NCBI GenBank assembly: GCA_963556195.1
Contig: OY744522.1
Coordinates: 41,130,263 to 41,194,262, forward strand
Length of the DNA: 64,000 nucleotides
Direction: 5' to 3'
Origin: Sepiola atlantica
Taxonomy: Eukaryota > Mollusca > Cephalopoda > Sepiida > Sepiolidae
Position 1 is the stretch's first letter. The number at the start of each line of letters is the position of its first letter. Both the position numbers and the translations under genes were made by a program. This document shows, in pieces, positions 32,830 through 42,819 of this stretch. The notes beneath the pieces are model-generated. The model searched no databases and was not told where the DNA came from. It saw only the letters and a program-made list of their open reading frames with translations.

Positions 32830-33780
32830 GAAAATAAATAATCATAAAAGGGTTGATATGTCGTATACAATGTTATCTAGCATTAAATGAGATGGAGCAT
32901 CTCATTTACTGTCATAAAAATCTCTCAACACGTCTGCGTATATGTGATTGTAATAGTTGTTGTTTTTTGGTTTGAAAGCATGTCACCAATCGCTGGATCA
33001 TTTTATTTTATGTAAGCAAAAAATATACATTCACAACAAGTTTTTAAAAAAACAACAATAATTATAAAGTTTATTTTTTGCTTTAGGCATGAAGCTCGAA
33101 TTGTTTTATAGGGGGGTCGATGGTCATCTCATTTTGTCAAAAACTGTTGTGCTCACCCTACGTTAAACCCTCTCGCCAAAATTCTGTGGCTTGATCTTAC
33201 TAACATGATCCCCAATTTGTTTTGAAAAAAATTATTAACAAAGATCATGGTGGGGAGTGGGACAACATTTAGAAATATTCAAAAAGAAAAGAAAAGTGTA
33301 GGTTAGTCTTAGATCGTTCACAAGCAAGTCGGTCTCTAGATTGAAGTGGGTGCTAAGTAAGATGTCAAAAAGAAAACAGATCAGGGTGGAATTTGTGAAT
33401 AGATGGTGTCTTCCAAGATATAATGCAACATTTTAGGTGTGACCTGGAGAAAAATAAACGTGGGGAGTGAGCATCTTTGGAAGATATCTAGTACCAAAAT
33501 ACAAAACAGGGTCAGCACTCATTTACTCCACGAGCTTTTAAATTGTAGGTGTGAGTTTCGCAGAACCCAAGACGTTGTGTGCCATACCTATGCAGAGAAC
33601 ACGATCCTGTACACAGCTCCTCAACGGATGCACAAACCACTGTCGCGAACCCATCTCCTACCGAACTCCATGCGATGTAATCTCCAATCGCATCTAATCT
33701 TCACTTTAAGCTGATGCTTAAAGTAGACGACCAGATCCTGATCGGAAGCAGATCCAACCCAATAGACCTCGTCAAGACGT
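32830..33780. other. Noncoding; one unrecognised 91-codon frame
   Basis: The frame at 33439-33714 has no recognisable domain. Otherwise plain AT-rich sequence. Confidence 0.5.
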
Positions 33781-33814
33781 AAAACCCACGTGAAACCCAC
33801 GTGAAACCCACGTC
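33781..33814. repeat. 11-bp tandem repeat with CACGTG palindromes
   Basis: About three copies of GAAACCCACGT create adjacent CACGTG (E-box-type) hexamers. No gene is nearby to give this regulatory meaning. Confidence 0.85.
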
Positions 33815-33819
33815 ACGAT

Positions 33820-34195
33820 TCTTGCTAGGGTGGCTAGAAAAAACATTTTGTCTTTAGGCCACATAGGGGCTACGTTGTTGATGGTCACTGCTTCATTTAG
33901 GAGCATCGGGTGCTCGGCATCGATGCAAGCTGTAACGTCGTTGACATACTCCCAGAGTCGCCGAAGTTTGCTAATTTTATGCCGAAAGCATACATGTTTT
34001 TGAATACGATTTACTTGTAGAGTTATCTGAATTTTTATGAAGAGATTCTTGTTACATACAACACTTGGTCCTACCAAATGGTCACCCATTTAGTAATGAT
34101 TATGCTAAAAGTTGCTTAACTCAGGTAATACCTACGCTGACCGGTGTGTCAACGTGATAAGAGCCGTCTTTTGTGATTGTAATTAGATTTAACGA
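33820..34195. other. Unrecognised minus-strand frame
   Basis: A 105-codon minus-strand frame (34089-33772) is moderately complex in composition (contains LRRLWEYVNDVTACIDAEHP), unlike the repeat-driven frames elsewhere. I do not recognise it. No splice structure or homologue is visible in the window. Confidence 0.35.
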
Positions 34196-34199
34196 ACCT

Positions 34200-34830
34200 A
34201 TCACTTGCGCTCAACATGGACAGATTTACAGTTGAACGATGATTAGTATTATGAGAAGATTGAAAATAATGAAGTAAATAAGTAACATTTTATGAAAGTT
34301 TATAACACGTGTTTATTGATGTTTAATTTGAAATGATCGTGTTGTAACCCGCAGGGAAGCACTTCCGTTGAAACTGGTTTCATAGGTTGGGAGTTCTTTG
34401 AAATAAACTCTGTTCATGGAAATTCTTTTTGATGTTTGGCACACGGGGAAGAAAAATAATTTGCAATAGTGGTAGAAAATAAGTTCTTTCTGTGAAGGTG
34501 TTGCAAGAAGTCACCAGAGAGTGAATCCCAGTTGACCACTTCTATGAAAATAACGGTAGACCAATGTCTCTTCTGTGAGAAAAAAAATGGCTGCAGTGAA
34601 AAGAAGAGATCATCCCTCACTAGATTGCAAAATACATTTTGAACTCTGTCAAGGCACGTTCTCTGAGCGGCACATCCACAGATGTGGTAGTAGATATCCA
34701 TTGTAGAACGTACCTGACTCAGATAACTATGTTTATTTCTAACGTGAAGTTTATGGTGTTTGTGCTGAATACCGCTGCTCGGCCCTGATAAACCAAAACA
34801 GAAATTCATGCAATGACAGTTTGTGAAAAA
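34200..34830 (-). pseudogene. LINE reverse-transcriptase C-terminus (CR1/L2-like)
   Basis: The 131-codon minus-strand frame (34809-34414) contains YHICGCAAQRTCLDRVQ near residues 41-57, matching the widespread LINE signature in which LDRVQ follows the RT thumb, then FFFSQKRHWS (usual form: LSHRRxVAS) and VVNWDSL (usual W-N-S-L-P). The readable downstream sequence ends HFKLNINKHV, typical of the extreme C-terminus. The 3' part is shared with 23325-23550. From family knowledge this is a non-LTR element of the CR1/L2/jockey type. It is truncated on both sides and inactive. Confidence 0.65.
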
Positions 34831-35035
34831 TGCATTAAGATCTGTCTATTCTATTTGGAAGTAAGGAGACAAAAATACTATTTCAAAAGTTAAGCATGAG
34901 AGACTGGGAGAGTAAACTTTATTTGAGAATGACAGTGACATTCCTAGTTCTCAAAATGTGTGGGATAGGAACGAGATCAGGTGTGTTGTGGGGGAGGCAA
35001 ATATGAAATAAATGTGACAAGAATAAATAATAATC
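34831..35035. other. Noncoding
   Basis: Short segment without recognisable features. Confidence 0.6.
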
Positions 35036-35357
35036 AATTATTATTATTTACTCACTAGGAGTTCTCACACAGGTCATCAGTGATTGCTCACCGACAACCG
35101 GTGGTATTCCCTGGAATCTGAGTGACAACAAGTCTCCCCAGATTTCCAGTATTCTCCACCTCTTTTCGATAGCCACCGCAAATTAACTTGCAGTATCACA
35201 ACAGCCGTTGACCATCGATTTCTCGCTGGTAAGGACCATTGGTCTTCTCTGGGATTTGGGTGGCAATAAGCCTCCCCAAGGTCCCAACAGTCTCTGCACT
35301 TCCAGTGGAGGTCTGGTTTGTGCTGTCCCTCCTCGGTCTGCTCATCCTCCTTGACCC
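35036..35357 (-). mobile_element. RLE-type LINE, 3'-end copy inside ATT repeat (copy 5)
   Basis: The minus-strand 3' UTR runs from about 35357 to 35048 and ends in GTGAGTAAATAATAATAATT. Its 5' truncation point abuts the ATT repeat that starts copy 6. The order on the plus strand is ATT repeat, copy 5, ATT repeat, copy 6, ATT repeat. Confidence 0.8.
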
Positions 35358-37138
35358 TATTATTATAATTATTATTATTTACTCACTACGAGTTATCACA
35401 CTGGTCATCGTCAGTGATCGCCCACTGCCAACAACCTGTGATATTCCCTGGAGTCTGAGTGACAACAAGTCTCCTCAGACTTCCAGTATGCTCCACCTCT
35501 TTTCGTTCATCACCGCTGATGACCTAGCGGTATCGCAACAGCCACCTACCACCGATTTCCCGCTGATAAGGGCCATTGGTCCCCTCTGGAGCCCGAGTGG
35601 CAACAAGCCCCCCCAAGGTCCCAGAGCTGTCCGCGCTCTTTCAGTGGAGGTCTGGTTTGCGCTTTCCCTCCTCGACCCTCTGTCCATAATTTTCGTGGCG
35701 TCAGCCTATGCTTGCGCCTCTCTCGTGCGGTTGTATTTTCCCCGATTCTGTTGTCTTGTGCTTCCATGTGTTTGTTCTCCATTCGTTGCTTATGTGGGTT
35801 GGTTTCCGCATTCGAGGACATTTCTCAGGATTGTAGCTGTTTTGATCATTACTGTCCTTTGTATGGTCTCAGTTATCCCTTTGATTCCTATTTCTCATAG
35901 TCTTTTCTCCATCTTTTTGGGGACTGTTCCTAGTGCTCCTATGATTATTGGTGTTATACTGACTTTCTTCATGGTCCATATTTCTTTCAGTTCTCTGGCA
36001 AGTTCAGTATATTTGCTTCTTTTTTTCCGTCTCTTTGATCTTCACTCTGTGGTCCGCTTGAACGGCAAAGTCTACGATTTTGCAGGATTTTTCTTTCTTG
36101 TTGATTATTATCATATCCGGTCTCCTTGCTGTTATGGGTTTTTCTGTTTGTACATTCATATCCCATATGAGTTTGTGTTTTTCGTTTTCTAGTACAGTTT
36201 CTGGTTTGTGTTTGTACCGTTTTTTTGCATATTCGAAGTTCAGTTGTTTGCACATTTCCCGGTGTACTTCTTTCCCTACGCTGTCATGTCTGTTCTTGTA
36301 TTCCTTTTGGGCTAGCTTGCTGCATTCACTTATTATATGATTTATCGTTTCGTCTCTTTGTCCACACAATCGGCATTTGCTGTTTTCCTGGGGTTTATCT
36401 ATCTTTGCTTTAATAAAGTTTGTCCTAATCGCATTGTTCTGTGCGACCGTCAGCAGAGATTCCGTTTCTCTGTTCAAGTGTCCTTTTCTTAGCCATACCC
36501 AGCTGTTTTCATTGGCTTCATCGCTTGTGAGTCTTATAAAGCGTCCATTTAGTTGTTTTTCTTCCCACTTTTCCTTTCTTGTCTTTTTGTTTCTGGGTTC
36601 AGTGCTTCCGGAGTTGTTTGTTGGGCTGGTGTCTCTTGCTGTAGTGATCAGTCTTTCCGTATTCTGGGTTACATATTTCTCCAGCTCTTTTTTAGTGTCT
36701 TCCACACAGTCTTCTATTCTTACCAGTCCTCTATCTCCTTCATTTCTTTTCATGTAGAGTCTGTCCGTATCGTCTTTTGGTGCAATGCATTGTGCATAGT
36801 CATTAGTTTTCTAGTCCTCTGGTCAAGGTGCCTAAGTTCTTCTTTGGTCCAGCCTATGAATGGTCCAGAGTATCTTATTAGTGATACAGCCCATGTGTTT
36901 ATCCCTTTTACTAGGTTTCTGCTATATAGTTAAGTTTCTAAGAGTTTCCTTGTTCTTCGTAGATATTCTTTTCCAATCTTCTCTTTCATTTCTGTATATT
37001 TGATTGTGTCTGCTTCCAGAACTCCCAGGTATTTATAACTATCTTGTTCTCCTAGCGCCCTCATCTCCTCTTGGTTGGGGAGTTCTATACCTTCTGTCGT
37101 CTCCAGTTTTCCTCTTTTAATCTCTAGCAGGGCACATA
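35358..37138 (-). pseudogene. RLE-type LINE, RT C-terminus plus CCHC/RPD endonuclease (copy 6)
   Basis: This is the longest copy. The minus-strand frame of 249 codons (36753-36004) carries NRETESLLTVAQNNAIRTN, a CCHC finger (C127, C130, H139, C144) and RPD (residues 211-213) with D228, giving RPD-X14-D. That is the restriction-like endonuclease arrangement of R2/R4/NeSL-type LINEs. Upstream, across a frameshift near 36760, INTWAVS-type thumb sequence (LIRYSGPFIGWTKEELRHLD) is readable, so the frame continues from an RT. The 3' UTR extends to 35385 and ends in TAA repeats. The RT palm is missing (5' truncation at 37138). Confidence 0.85.
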
Positions 37139-37155
37139 TTATTATTATTATTATG

Positions 37156-37193
<38 letters not shown>
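37139..37193. repeat. (ATT)n microsatellite at the LINE 5' junction
   Basis: About 17 ATT triplets with one TGG interruption at about 37155. It matches the TAA tail at the other end of copy 6, as expected for insertion within a TAA repeat. Confidence 0.95.
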
Positions 37194-37194
<1 letters not shown>

Positions 37195-37505
37195 CAACTA
37201 CTACTACTATGAAGAAGGATGTAGAAGAAAAAAAAAATAATGAGAATAAGAAAAATAAGAATAAGAAAAATAAGAATAATAATTTGGTTGCGTATCTAAT
37301 TATCGATTTCAATTGTCTACTGTGTCATTGGCTTTACTTACGTTAATCACGTCTTTTTTTCTGTGTCTAGTATCGATAACTCAAGTATAAGAAATGAATA
37401 TCCGTTGAAAAATAATTTTCTTATTAACTAGTACATGTCGGAAAACAGGAAAAAACAAACTTCTACGAATGTGACAGCCGAATTACGTTGGTGTATATCT
37501 TTAAA
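37194..37505. other. Noncoding, A-rich
   Basis: Contains a short repeat of AATAAGAAT type near 37220-37285 and no gene. Confidence 0.6.
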
Positions 37506-38048
37506 TCTACATAATAATACGCTAAGACATTTCATGTTCATACGTACGTTATCACCTTACACACATTAACAAAAATTTAGATTTCCCGATCTGCAAAAAT
37601 GGCGAATAGTGCTTAATAGACGTAAAACAGATTCCGATGTTAGTCATTTTAAAATGAATTGTTCAACAATCAAATTATGTTGTCCCGTCGACTAAAACAG
37701 TACAATTTTAAATAAATACATTTAAAAAATGAATTTTTTATTTTATTGATTTGAAGAATATTCAGCTGCCAATTATTTTTGCGGTAAGAAGACAGAGATT
37801 ATTTATTGTTTTTGTTAAAAAATAAATTGCTACAATTTAAAAAAAAATAAATAAAAAGAGACACATTTGTTTTATTTATTTAAAGAATAGTTGACGATGA
37901 CAATTATTGTTGCAGAAGAAGAAAGAATATTTTTTTCTGATTAATATTGATCTTGACAGACATTTATTATTTTAAAAAGAATATTATTAAGAGTAAATTA
38001 GACAGATTGATGTAGAACGAACCGTGGAATTTCCACGGGGCCCACTAG
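37506..38048 (+). mobile_element. Non-autonomous Helitron-like element, 543 bp
   Basis: 5' end TCTACATAATAATACGC follows an A, and the 3' end is a perfect hairpin CCGTGG (38022-38027) and CCACGG (38033-38038) with loop AATTT, then GGCCCA and CTAG (38045-38048), followed by T. The interior is collinear with 32073-32573. Insertion between A and T fits Helitron behaviour. It has no coding capacity. Confidence 0.85.
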
Positions 38049-38357
38049 TCTCTATAATAATATGGTTGTACCTTTATTGGTACGTCTTTATCAATTTCCA
38101 CACCCATTAAAAATGAGAGGAATATCCGGTGCCACGGTTTGCAAAAAATTAGGGCTTTAACTATTTCGAAAGAAATTGTTCCAAAATCAAATAAGACGAC
38201 ATAAATAGAAATAAAAGTTAAATTCGTCCAATTTATTAAATTATACTTAGCTGAAAATATTTTTTTGTTAAGAATTCAACTATTTAATTTTAAAAGGATT
38301 TAAATTACGTTCTGAAATATTTTAGATGAGGATTGATAATTTGGATTTTTTGTATTA

Positions 38358-38640
38358 TTAAGACTACTGTTCGCATCTTTGATGTAATTTTCACAACGTT
38401 TCGGTCGATGTAAGTAATCCCCGACCTTCTTAAGGTACGTTTTATCGAACTCGGGAATTTGTATGAGGAACTCGTAAGTCTGTATGGAATTTCGAACGGA
38501 ACCCTTTATTTAATCAACAGGGGTGGCTTCTTCTCGTTCTGTCAACCATGACCGGGTAGAAGTCTTAAGTAATTCGTAATTGTATTCTTAGTATCGTCTG
38601 CACTTAGGATTGAACCTTTAACTTCTAGAAGACTTGTAAT
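38358..38640 (-). mobile_element. SINE copy of the CGAAACGTTGTGA family
   Basis: On the minus strand the body matches 20793-21113 (AAGGGTTCCGTTCGAAATTC, CGACCGAAACGTTGTGAAAA). The head is degraded. Confidence 0.75.
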
Positions 38641-38644
38641 GGAA

Positions 38645-39125
38645 GGGATAGTTTGTCCCTTCCTTACATTTATCGCACGAAATGAATTGAATGAACAACT
38701 GAGTAACAGGCAACAAAAAAGAGGGGTTTTATTGACTCAAGGATACCTATACCGTTTGGTATAGGTAGAAGAGAGAGTTGGACGGTGTCCGGTTGAGGAA
38801 GAAGAAAAATGTAATGGTTCTCCGGGCTGCCCGTAGGGTTTCTTCAAGTGAAGATGGTAGTAGTCTTCGAGTGAGGTGACGGTAGCAGAAGAAAGAGCTT
38901 TTCCAGGTTCCTCGTCGGTGTTCTCGGCGATGCGTCCCAGCTGGTGCCAAGGGGACGTCTCTGCGAGGCGGATTGAATGAATAAGAGAGTGATTTGTGTT
39001 TACACCGGCTTTCATACCAAGAAGGGCAGATAACTCTGGTGTCGCTTTTCAGCGCCACCTGTCGGTGAATAAGCGACACCTAACGGCCAGCCGGTGCAGT
39101 TATGTGTGAAAGGAGGAGGTAACTG
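38645..39125. other. Unassigned segment with overlapping minus-strand frames
   Basis: Moderately GC-rich. Two overlapping minus frames of 92 and 110 codons (39015-38737 and 39079-38747) are unrecognised. It contains the near-palindrome TATACCGTTTGGTATA at 38747-38762. It could be part of an inserted element. Confidence 0.35.
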
Positions 39126-39129
39126 CTAC

Positions 39130-39310
39130 AGACTCTCACTTAGAACAATTTATTAATGCTTAGCACTATTTTGCGTTGCAGCACGGGTCCAGATTCCCGA
39201 ATTAAATGGTACGCACTTTAAGACGGTCGGAGCTTACATAGGTCAAAATCTTGTGAGAATAATACCTAAGATAAGAACAACAGTCCGAATAATCAAAATA
39301 ATACAGGATT
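39130..39310 (+). mobile_element. SINE body copy, plus strand
   Basis: Diverged, opposite-orientation copy of the same SINE body (CAGATTCCCGAATT, ACGGTCGGAGCTTACATAGG, TCTTGTGAGAATAAT, ACAGTCCGAATAAT). Confidence 0.6.
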
Positions 39311-39393
39311 TGAATTGTTATAATAAATAAAAAATATAAAATAATACTAATTATTTAAAGAAATAAAAAGTGTGTATCAATAAGTATCAATTG

Positions 39394-39715
39394 TTGCATT
39401 GTTGGCCTTTTGGCCGGGATCAATGTGTAGTGTCTGTTCCGATGGATGCTGCACTCCATACTGGTGTTGCCTGGGCCTTCGGGCCTGGATTTGCGCCGGT
39501 CAGTGGGTCTGTCCTGTACGGTCCTGGGAGGTGGCGCTCCCGGGCTTTGCCTCCCCTCTTTGGGAGGATTAGGTTTAGTGCTTAATGTCTGAGGCACTCT
39601 GCCCAGGCAATTTTTTAAAAAGCCCTAGCACTCCTCCTCTGGAGTGCATTCCCACTTTCCGACCTTGTGTCACATTCTACTGTGTGGGACGTAGATAAAT
39701 AGGGTATTAATTGAC
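39394..39715 (+). mobile_element. SINE with U2 snRNA-like head (copy A)
   Basis: The first about 45 bases resemble the 5' end of U2 snRNA: GGCCTTTTGGCC, GGATCAA, GTGTAGT and TCTGTTCC in the U2 order and spacing. The sequence then diverges from U2 into a body shared with copy B (41057-41417): GGATG(C/T)TGCA, TGGCCTTCGGGC, GGGTCTGTCCT, GCTTTGCCTCCCC, TGCCCAGGCAATTTTT, TTTCCGACCTTG and GTCACAT. The shared body shows that this is a repeat family, not a U2 gene. U1/U2-headed SINEs (SINEU) have been described in crocodilians. Whether this family is described is unknown to me. Confidence 0.75.
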
Positions 39716-39919
39716 TTGCCTACACACGAGGGGACTTTTTAGCGTTCTTCATCAATACGTTGCAGCGTGACGTCATAATAGACAAATAAATAAGTAAATA
39801 CAGACGTTCGTTTTATTCATGTAAAAATATGCAGCTGGCAAGTATTTTTTTTACGGTGATAGAAAATCAAGGAATGAAGGTGTGAAAGCAACCGTGGACT
39901 TTCCACGTGGCCCGGGTAG

Positions 39920-40790
39920 TATACGTGAAGGCGCGTGTGTGCATGTGCATTTCTGCGTGGGTGACGCTTGAAACCTGCCGTTTGAAAAGAACAGAATAAG
40001 CAAAAAAAAAAAAAACACACTAAAAGAACAAGGAATAATGCATGGAATTCGAGCGATCGTCGAGTGCTAACGAGATCTGAACGTGTTAAAATGGTTTGCA
40101 GACTTCACGTGGTTTCGGTCTCATTAGAAGGAAATCTCTGAACAAAAAAAGTTAAGGTTCCTTTCTCAAAAGACGAAGACGCTTTTGGCCATTTTACAAA
40201 TCATAGAATCGAACGGCTTGTCGATCACGCATCACTAATTAGCAAATAAATAGAATAATTATACAATTTATACAAAAAAAGCAAGAAATATGAATACAAA
40301 TCAAAAACAATTATGGAACTGGATAAATCGAAGTGCGAATCCCTGAGTAATAGTTCGCTAAAGATACGAACACAAAATAAAAAACACGTACACACAAAAC
40401 ATAAGTAAATAAACAAATACATAAAATAGAAATAAATCAGGTTCCATTGTCAGTTTTAAATGGCGTCGGCAAAGAAACGAAAATCGGGGAAAATCGAAGT
40501 TATTATATTGTTTAAGGGGGGGGGAGTGAAAATCTATGTAAGACCGGCTGCGATGTGACAGTAGATTACCGGAATCGCGTAGATGATGCAATTATAGACG
40601 TATCGATTATCGGGTAATAATAATTAATAACAACACTCCAGGAAGAGATTGAACTAAATAAGGTTAGGATCGTAAAAGTAATGTAATGTGATCAAAAGCA
40701 GACATATGTATAATACAATAAACTAAGACGCTTATAAATTCACACATGCATACTTATATAAATGATGATTGCCACTTTTTTACAGAAGAA
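39920..40790. other. Noncoding, no feature recognised
   Basis: AT-rich sequence with a short G-run at 40517-40525. Open frames are short and unrecognised. Confidence 0.6.
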
Positions 40791-40794
40791 GGCC

Positions 40795-41056
40795 ATCCCC
40801 AGAAAATTGCAATGCCAGGTTGTGGGCACACACATGCCTTAGCAGGCCCGAATTATTTTCACAGGCTTTCTAGGGTGCACTGGGGTATCGCTGGCACAGC
40901 CTGATTTTCTCTTCCGGAAGCTTGTTAATCTGATAGTCATTGTAATCGAACCAGTCATGATGATACCGCTTCTTAAGAGCAAAAACCGCGATGCTGGCCT
41001 TGTCATCCACAGTCCTGAAATGGTTATATGTACCATCAAACTCTACATTCCTGAGC
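40795..41056 (-). pseudogene. RTE LINE fragment continuing after a nested SINE
   Basis: The minus strand reads FDGTYNHFRTVDDKASIAVF, ALKKRYHHDWFDYNDYQINK and LPEEKIRLCQRYPSAP then a stop. The DWFDxND segment is the linker between endonuclease and reverse transcriptase in RTE elements. It resumes the LINE that is interrupted by the U2-headed SINE. No RT follows, so the LINE copy is 3'-truncated. Confidence 0.7.
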
Positions 41057-41417
41057 GCGTATTGAGTATTGATTTACTCCTCTCCAGGAGTTAGGCACAA
41101 GGCCAGTTTTTATCTTACTCCCACAGGTAAGATGTGACCCAAGGTCGGGTCGGGAAAGTGGGGTTTAAAAATTGCCTGGGCAGCCCCGTCGGCATTCCCC
41201 CGGTAGGGGCGCCTCAGGCAGTAAGCAATAAACTTACTCCTCCCCAAAGAGGGGGAGGCGAAGCCTGGGAGGGTGGACCTTCTAGAACTGCATAGGACAG
41301 ACCCATAGACCGACGTAAATCAAGCCCCGAAGGCCAAGACAATACCAGTCTATGGGGTGCAGTATCCATCGGAACAGATACTACACTTTGATCTTAGCCA
41401 AAAGGCCAGGAAATTTC
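41057..41417 (-). mobile_element. SINE with U2 snRNA-like head (copy B), nested in RTE
   Basis: On the minus strand the U2-like 5' end starts near 41417 and reads GGCCTTTTGGCTAAGATCAA then AGTGTAGTATCTGTTCC, closer to U2 than copy A. The body is shared with copy A and continues through TGCCCAGGCAATTTTTAAA and ACCTTGGGTCACATCTTACC. It ends near the repetitive AATCAATACTCAATAC at about 41081-41060. It splits the RTE endonuclease from the downstream RTE linker. Target duplications are not obvious. Confidence 0.8.
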
Positions 41418-42135
41418 GCCACGTGCACCCAGGTTCTTCTTCCTCGATACATTAATACGCTCGGGACCTTTTACTATCAGAGAGCGGGATTTACGTATTA
41501 CATGGAGCTTTAGTTTACACCGCACAAGCTTGTGGTCTGCACAATATTCTGCACCTCGAATAACACTTACAGCGCGCACATCTTCAAAGTCTCGCCCTCG
41601 GATAATAATATAATCGAGGATGTGCCCATTCTTGGACCGTGGGTGGTCCAAGTAGCCTTATGGGAAGCTTTCTTATGGGAGAAAGCGTTGCAACTTTTGG
41701 GATCGAGCTAGTACTGTCCTGAGATCTTGGTAGAAGGACATTATACCCCCCTCGTCATTGTTAAGAGTTGGAGCATAAACCGAAATAATAGTCATAAAGC
41801 GGTTACAACCCAATGGTACACGAAGGTGCATACTCCTATCATCTAACACTGGGGCTGCGCAATTCTATTGACTAACTCTGTGCGAACATTAAAGCCAACT
41901 CCAACTATTCGCCGTTCTCCCTGCGGTCTACCCTTCCAGAAGTACATATACCCAGCCCCGCCCCTGTCAATTGATCTTCATCTCTGAACTGAACTTCTGT
42001 CAATGCAGCAATATCGATCCTATACCTGCCTAGTACCTGTTCAATTATACCAGTACATCGCTCAGGATTCTTAGACTTAAGATAGAGAAGTGTCCGAACA
42101 TTCAAAGTGGCTAAAGTGGCTTGTTTTTTTCTTTG
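41418..42135 (-). pseudogene. RTE-type LINE AP endonuclease, decayed
   Basis: The minus strand reads LNVRTLLYLKSKNPERCTG (near 42110), DIAALTEVQFRDEDQL (the metal-binding Glu region) and, after frame breaks, DYIIIRGRDFEDVRAVSVI (from 41615) and ADHKLVRCKLKL (41540 on), the latter corresponding to the SDHR catalytic motif with Ser to Ala and Arg to Lys. This is the apurinic-type endonuclease of an RTE element, the type often annotated as craniofacial development protein 2-like in octopus. Several frameshifts are present and it is inactive. Confidence 0.85.
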
Positions 42136-42461
42136 TAGTGCTTTGTTTTCCCGTTGCTAGTGCGAACAGTCGAACCTGGCGTCATATCTTTATCGCTGTG
42201 GGTCTTGTAGTGATATCTGTACATGTAGATGGCCATGCTGTGCGCTTGTAAGACACACAGAGCACGCTCTCCTTCTACAAAACCTGGTTTCAGTGACAAA
42301 CCCGAAGGAAGATAACTGAAGAACTATTTAGAGCGCAGGTTTTATATCGGAGTTTCCGTCTCCTAGATGGATAATCGAACAAAATTTACGGGTCAATCTC
42401 GTCGAGTAGGGTAGCATCGCGCCTGGGTACTACTACCAGATACTTCCACACTGACGATGAA

Positions 42462-42462
<1 letters not shown>

Positions 42463-42525
<63 letters not shown>
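42463..42525. repeat. (CA)n-(TA)n microsatellite
   Basis: About 25 CA dinucleotides followed by a short TA run. Confidence 0.95.
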
Positions 42526-42545
42526 TTGTCGCTCCTCGTAAAATA

Positions 42546-42612
42546 AGTAGAGCACTCTAATGGTACTACAAACACAGCATGACGTCACCTGCTTTATAAT
42601 GCATCATTCCTT
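42546..42612 (+). repeat. 67-bp direct repeat, upstream copy
   Basis: AGTAGAGCACTCTAATGGTA through CATCATTCCTT is repeated at 42820-42886 with one mismatch in the middle. It flanks a SINE with a hammerhead ribozyme. Confidence 0.95.
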
Positions 42613-42649
42613 TTAAATGTGTTAAATTATCATTGTCGGCTATTCAAAT

Positions 42650-42812
42650 ATTGGCCGCGCGGTTAACGACGTTGGATTTGAGTCGAAAAATACTTGTAAT
42701 TCAGGGTTTCGAATCGTACGACGGGTAGTGAATAGTCATATCTCTATGCTGATGAGTCTCGATTGAAAAGGGACGAAACGTATACGTACATAGATAATAA
42801 ACAATAACAAAT
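42650..42812 (+). mobile_element. tRNA-derived SINE with hammerhead tail
   Basis: The head has an A-box-like GCGCGGTTAACG (about 42658-42669) and a B box GGTTTCGAATC (42705-42715). The segment ends with a hammerhead ribozyme (42744-42793) and an A-rich AATAAACAATAACAAATAC tail. It shares its architecture (tRNA-like head, then ribozyme, then simple tail) with 848-977, but with different sequence. Confidence 0.65.
42744..42793 (+). ncRNA. Type I hammerhead ribozyme, complete core
   Basis: CTGATGA lies at 42749-42755 and GAA at 42775-42777. Helix II pairs GTCTC (42756-42760) with GGGAC (42770-42774), one T-G pair. Helix III pairs ACGT (42778-42781) with ACGT (42784-42787), loop AT. Predicted cleavage falls after A42788. 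Helix I pairs CTATG (42744-42748) with CATAG (42789-42793) perfectly. All core positions are canonical. Confidence 0.85.
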
Positions 42813-42819
42813 ACTTTAT

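Larger units (their letters stand above)
38049..39919 (+). mobile_element. Second Helitron-like element in tandem, interrupted
   Basis: Begins TCTCTATAATAATATGG directly at the preceding CTAG. The family interior is recognisable to about 38330 and again from about 39780 (TTTTATTCATGTAAAAATATG, TTTTACGGTGATAGAAAATCA). The 3' hairpin ACCGTGG/CCACGTGG lies before GTAG (39916-39919), where CTAG has mutated. The middle is filled by two SINE copies, a U2-headed SINE and an unassigned segment (38645-39125). Confidence 0.7.

Noticed and set aside
33439..34089. Possible exons (frames at 33439-33714 plus and 33772-34089 minus)
   Set aside because: No recognisable domain, no convincing splice sites joining them, and they lie on opposite strands.
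35239..36192. 317-codon plus-strand open frame
   Set aside because: It is antisense to the restriction-like-endonuclease LINE, whose minus-strand reading has recognisable CCHC and RPD motifs.
41370..41417. Candidate functional U2 snRNA gene
   Set aside because: Only the first about 45 bases match U2. The Sm site and later stems are absent and the rest is shared with another repeat copy at 39.4 kb.
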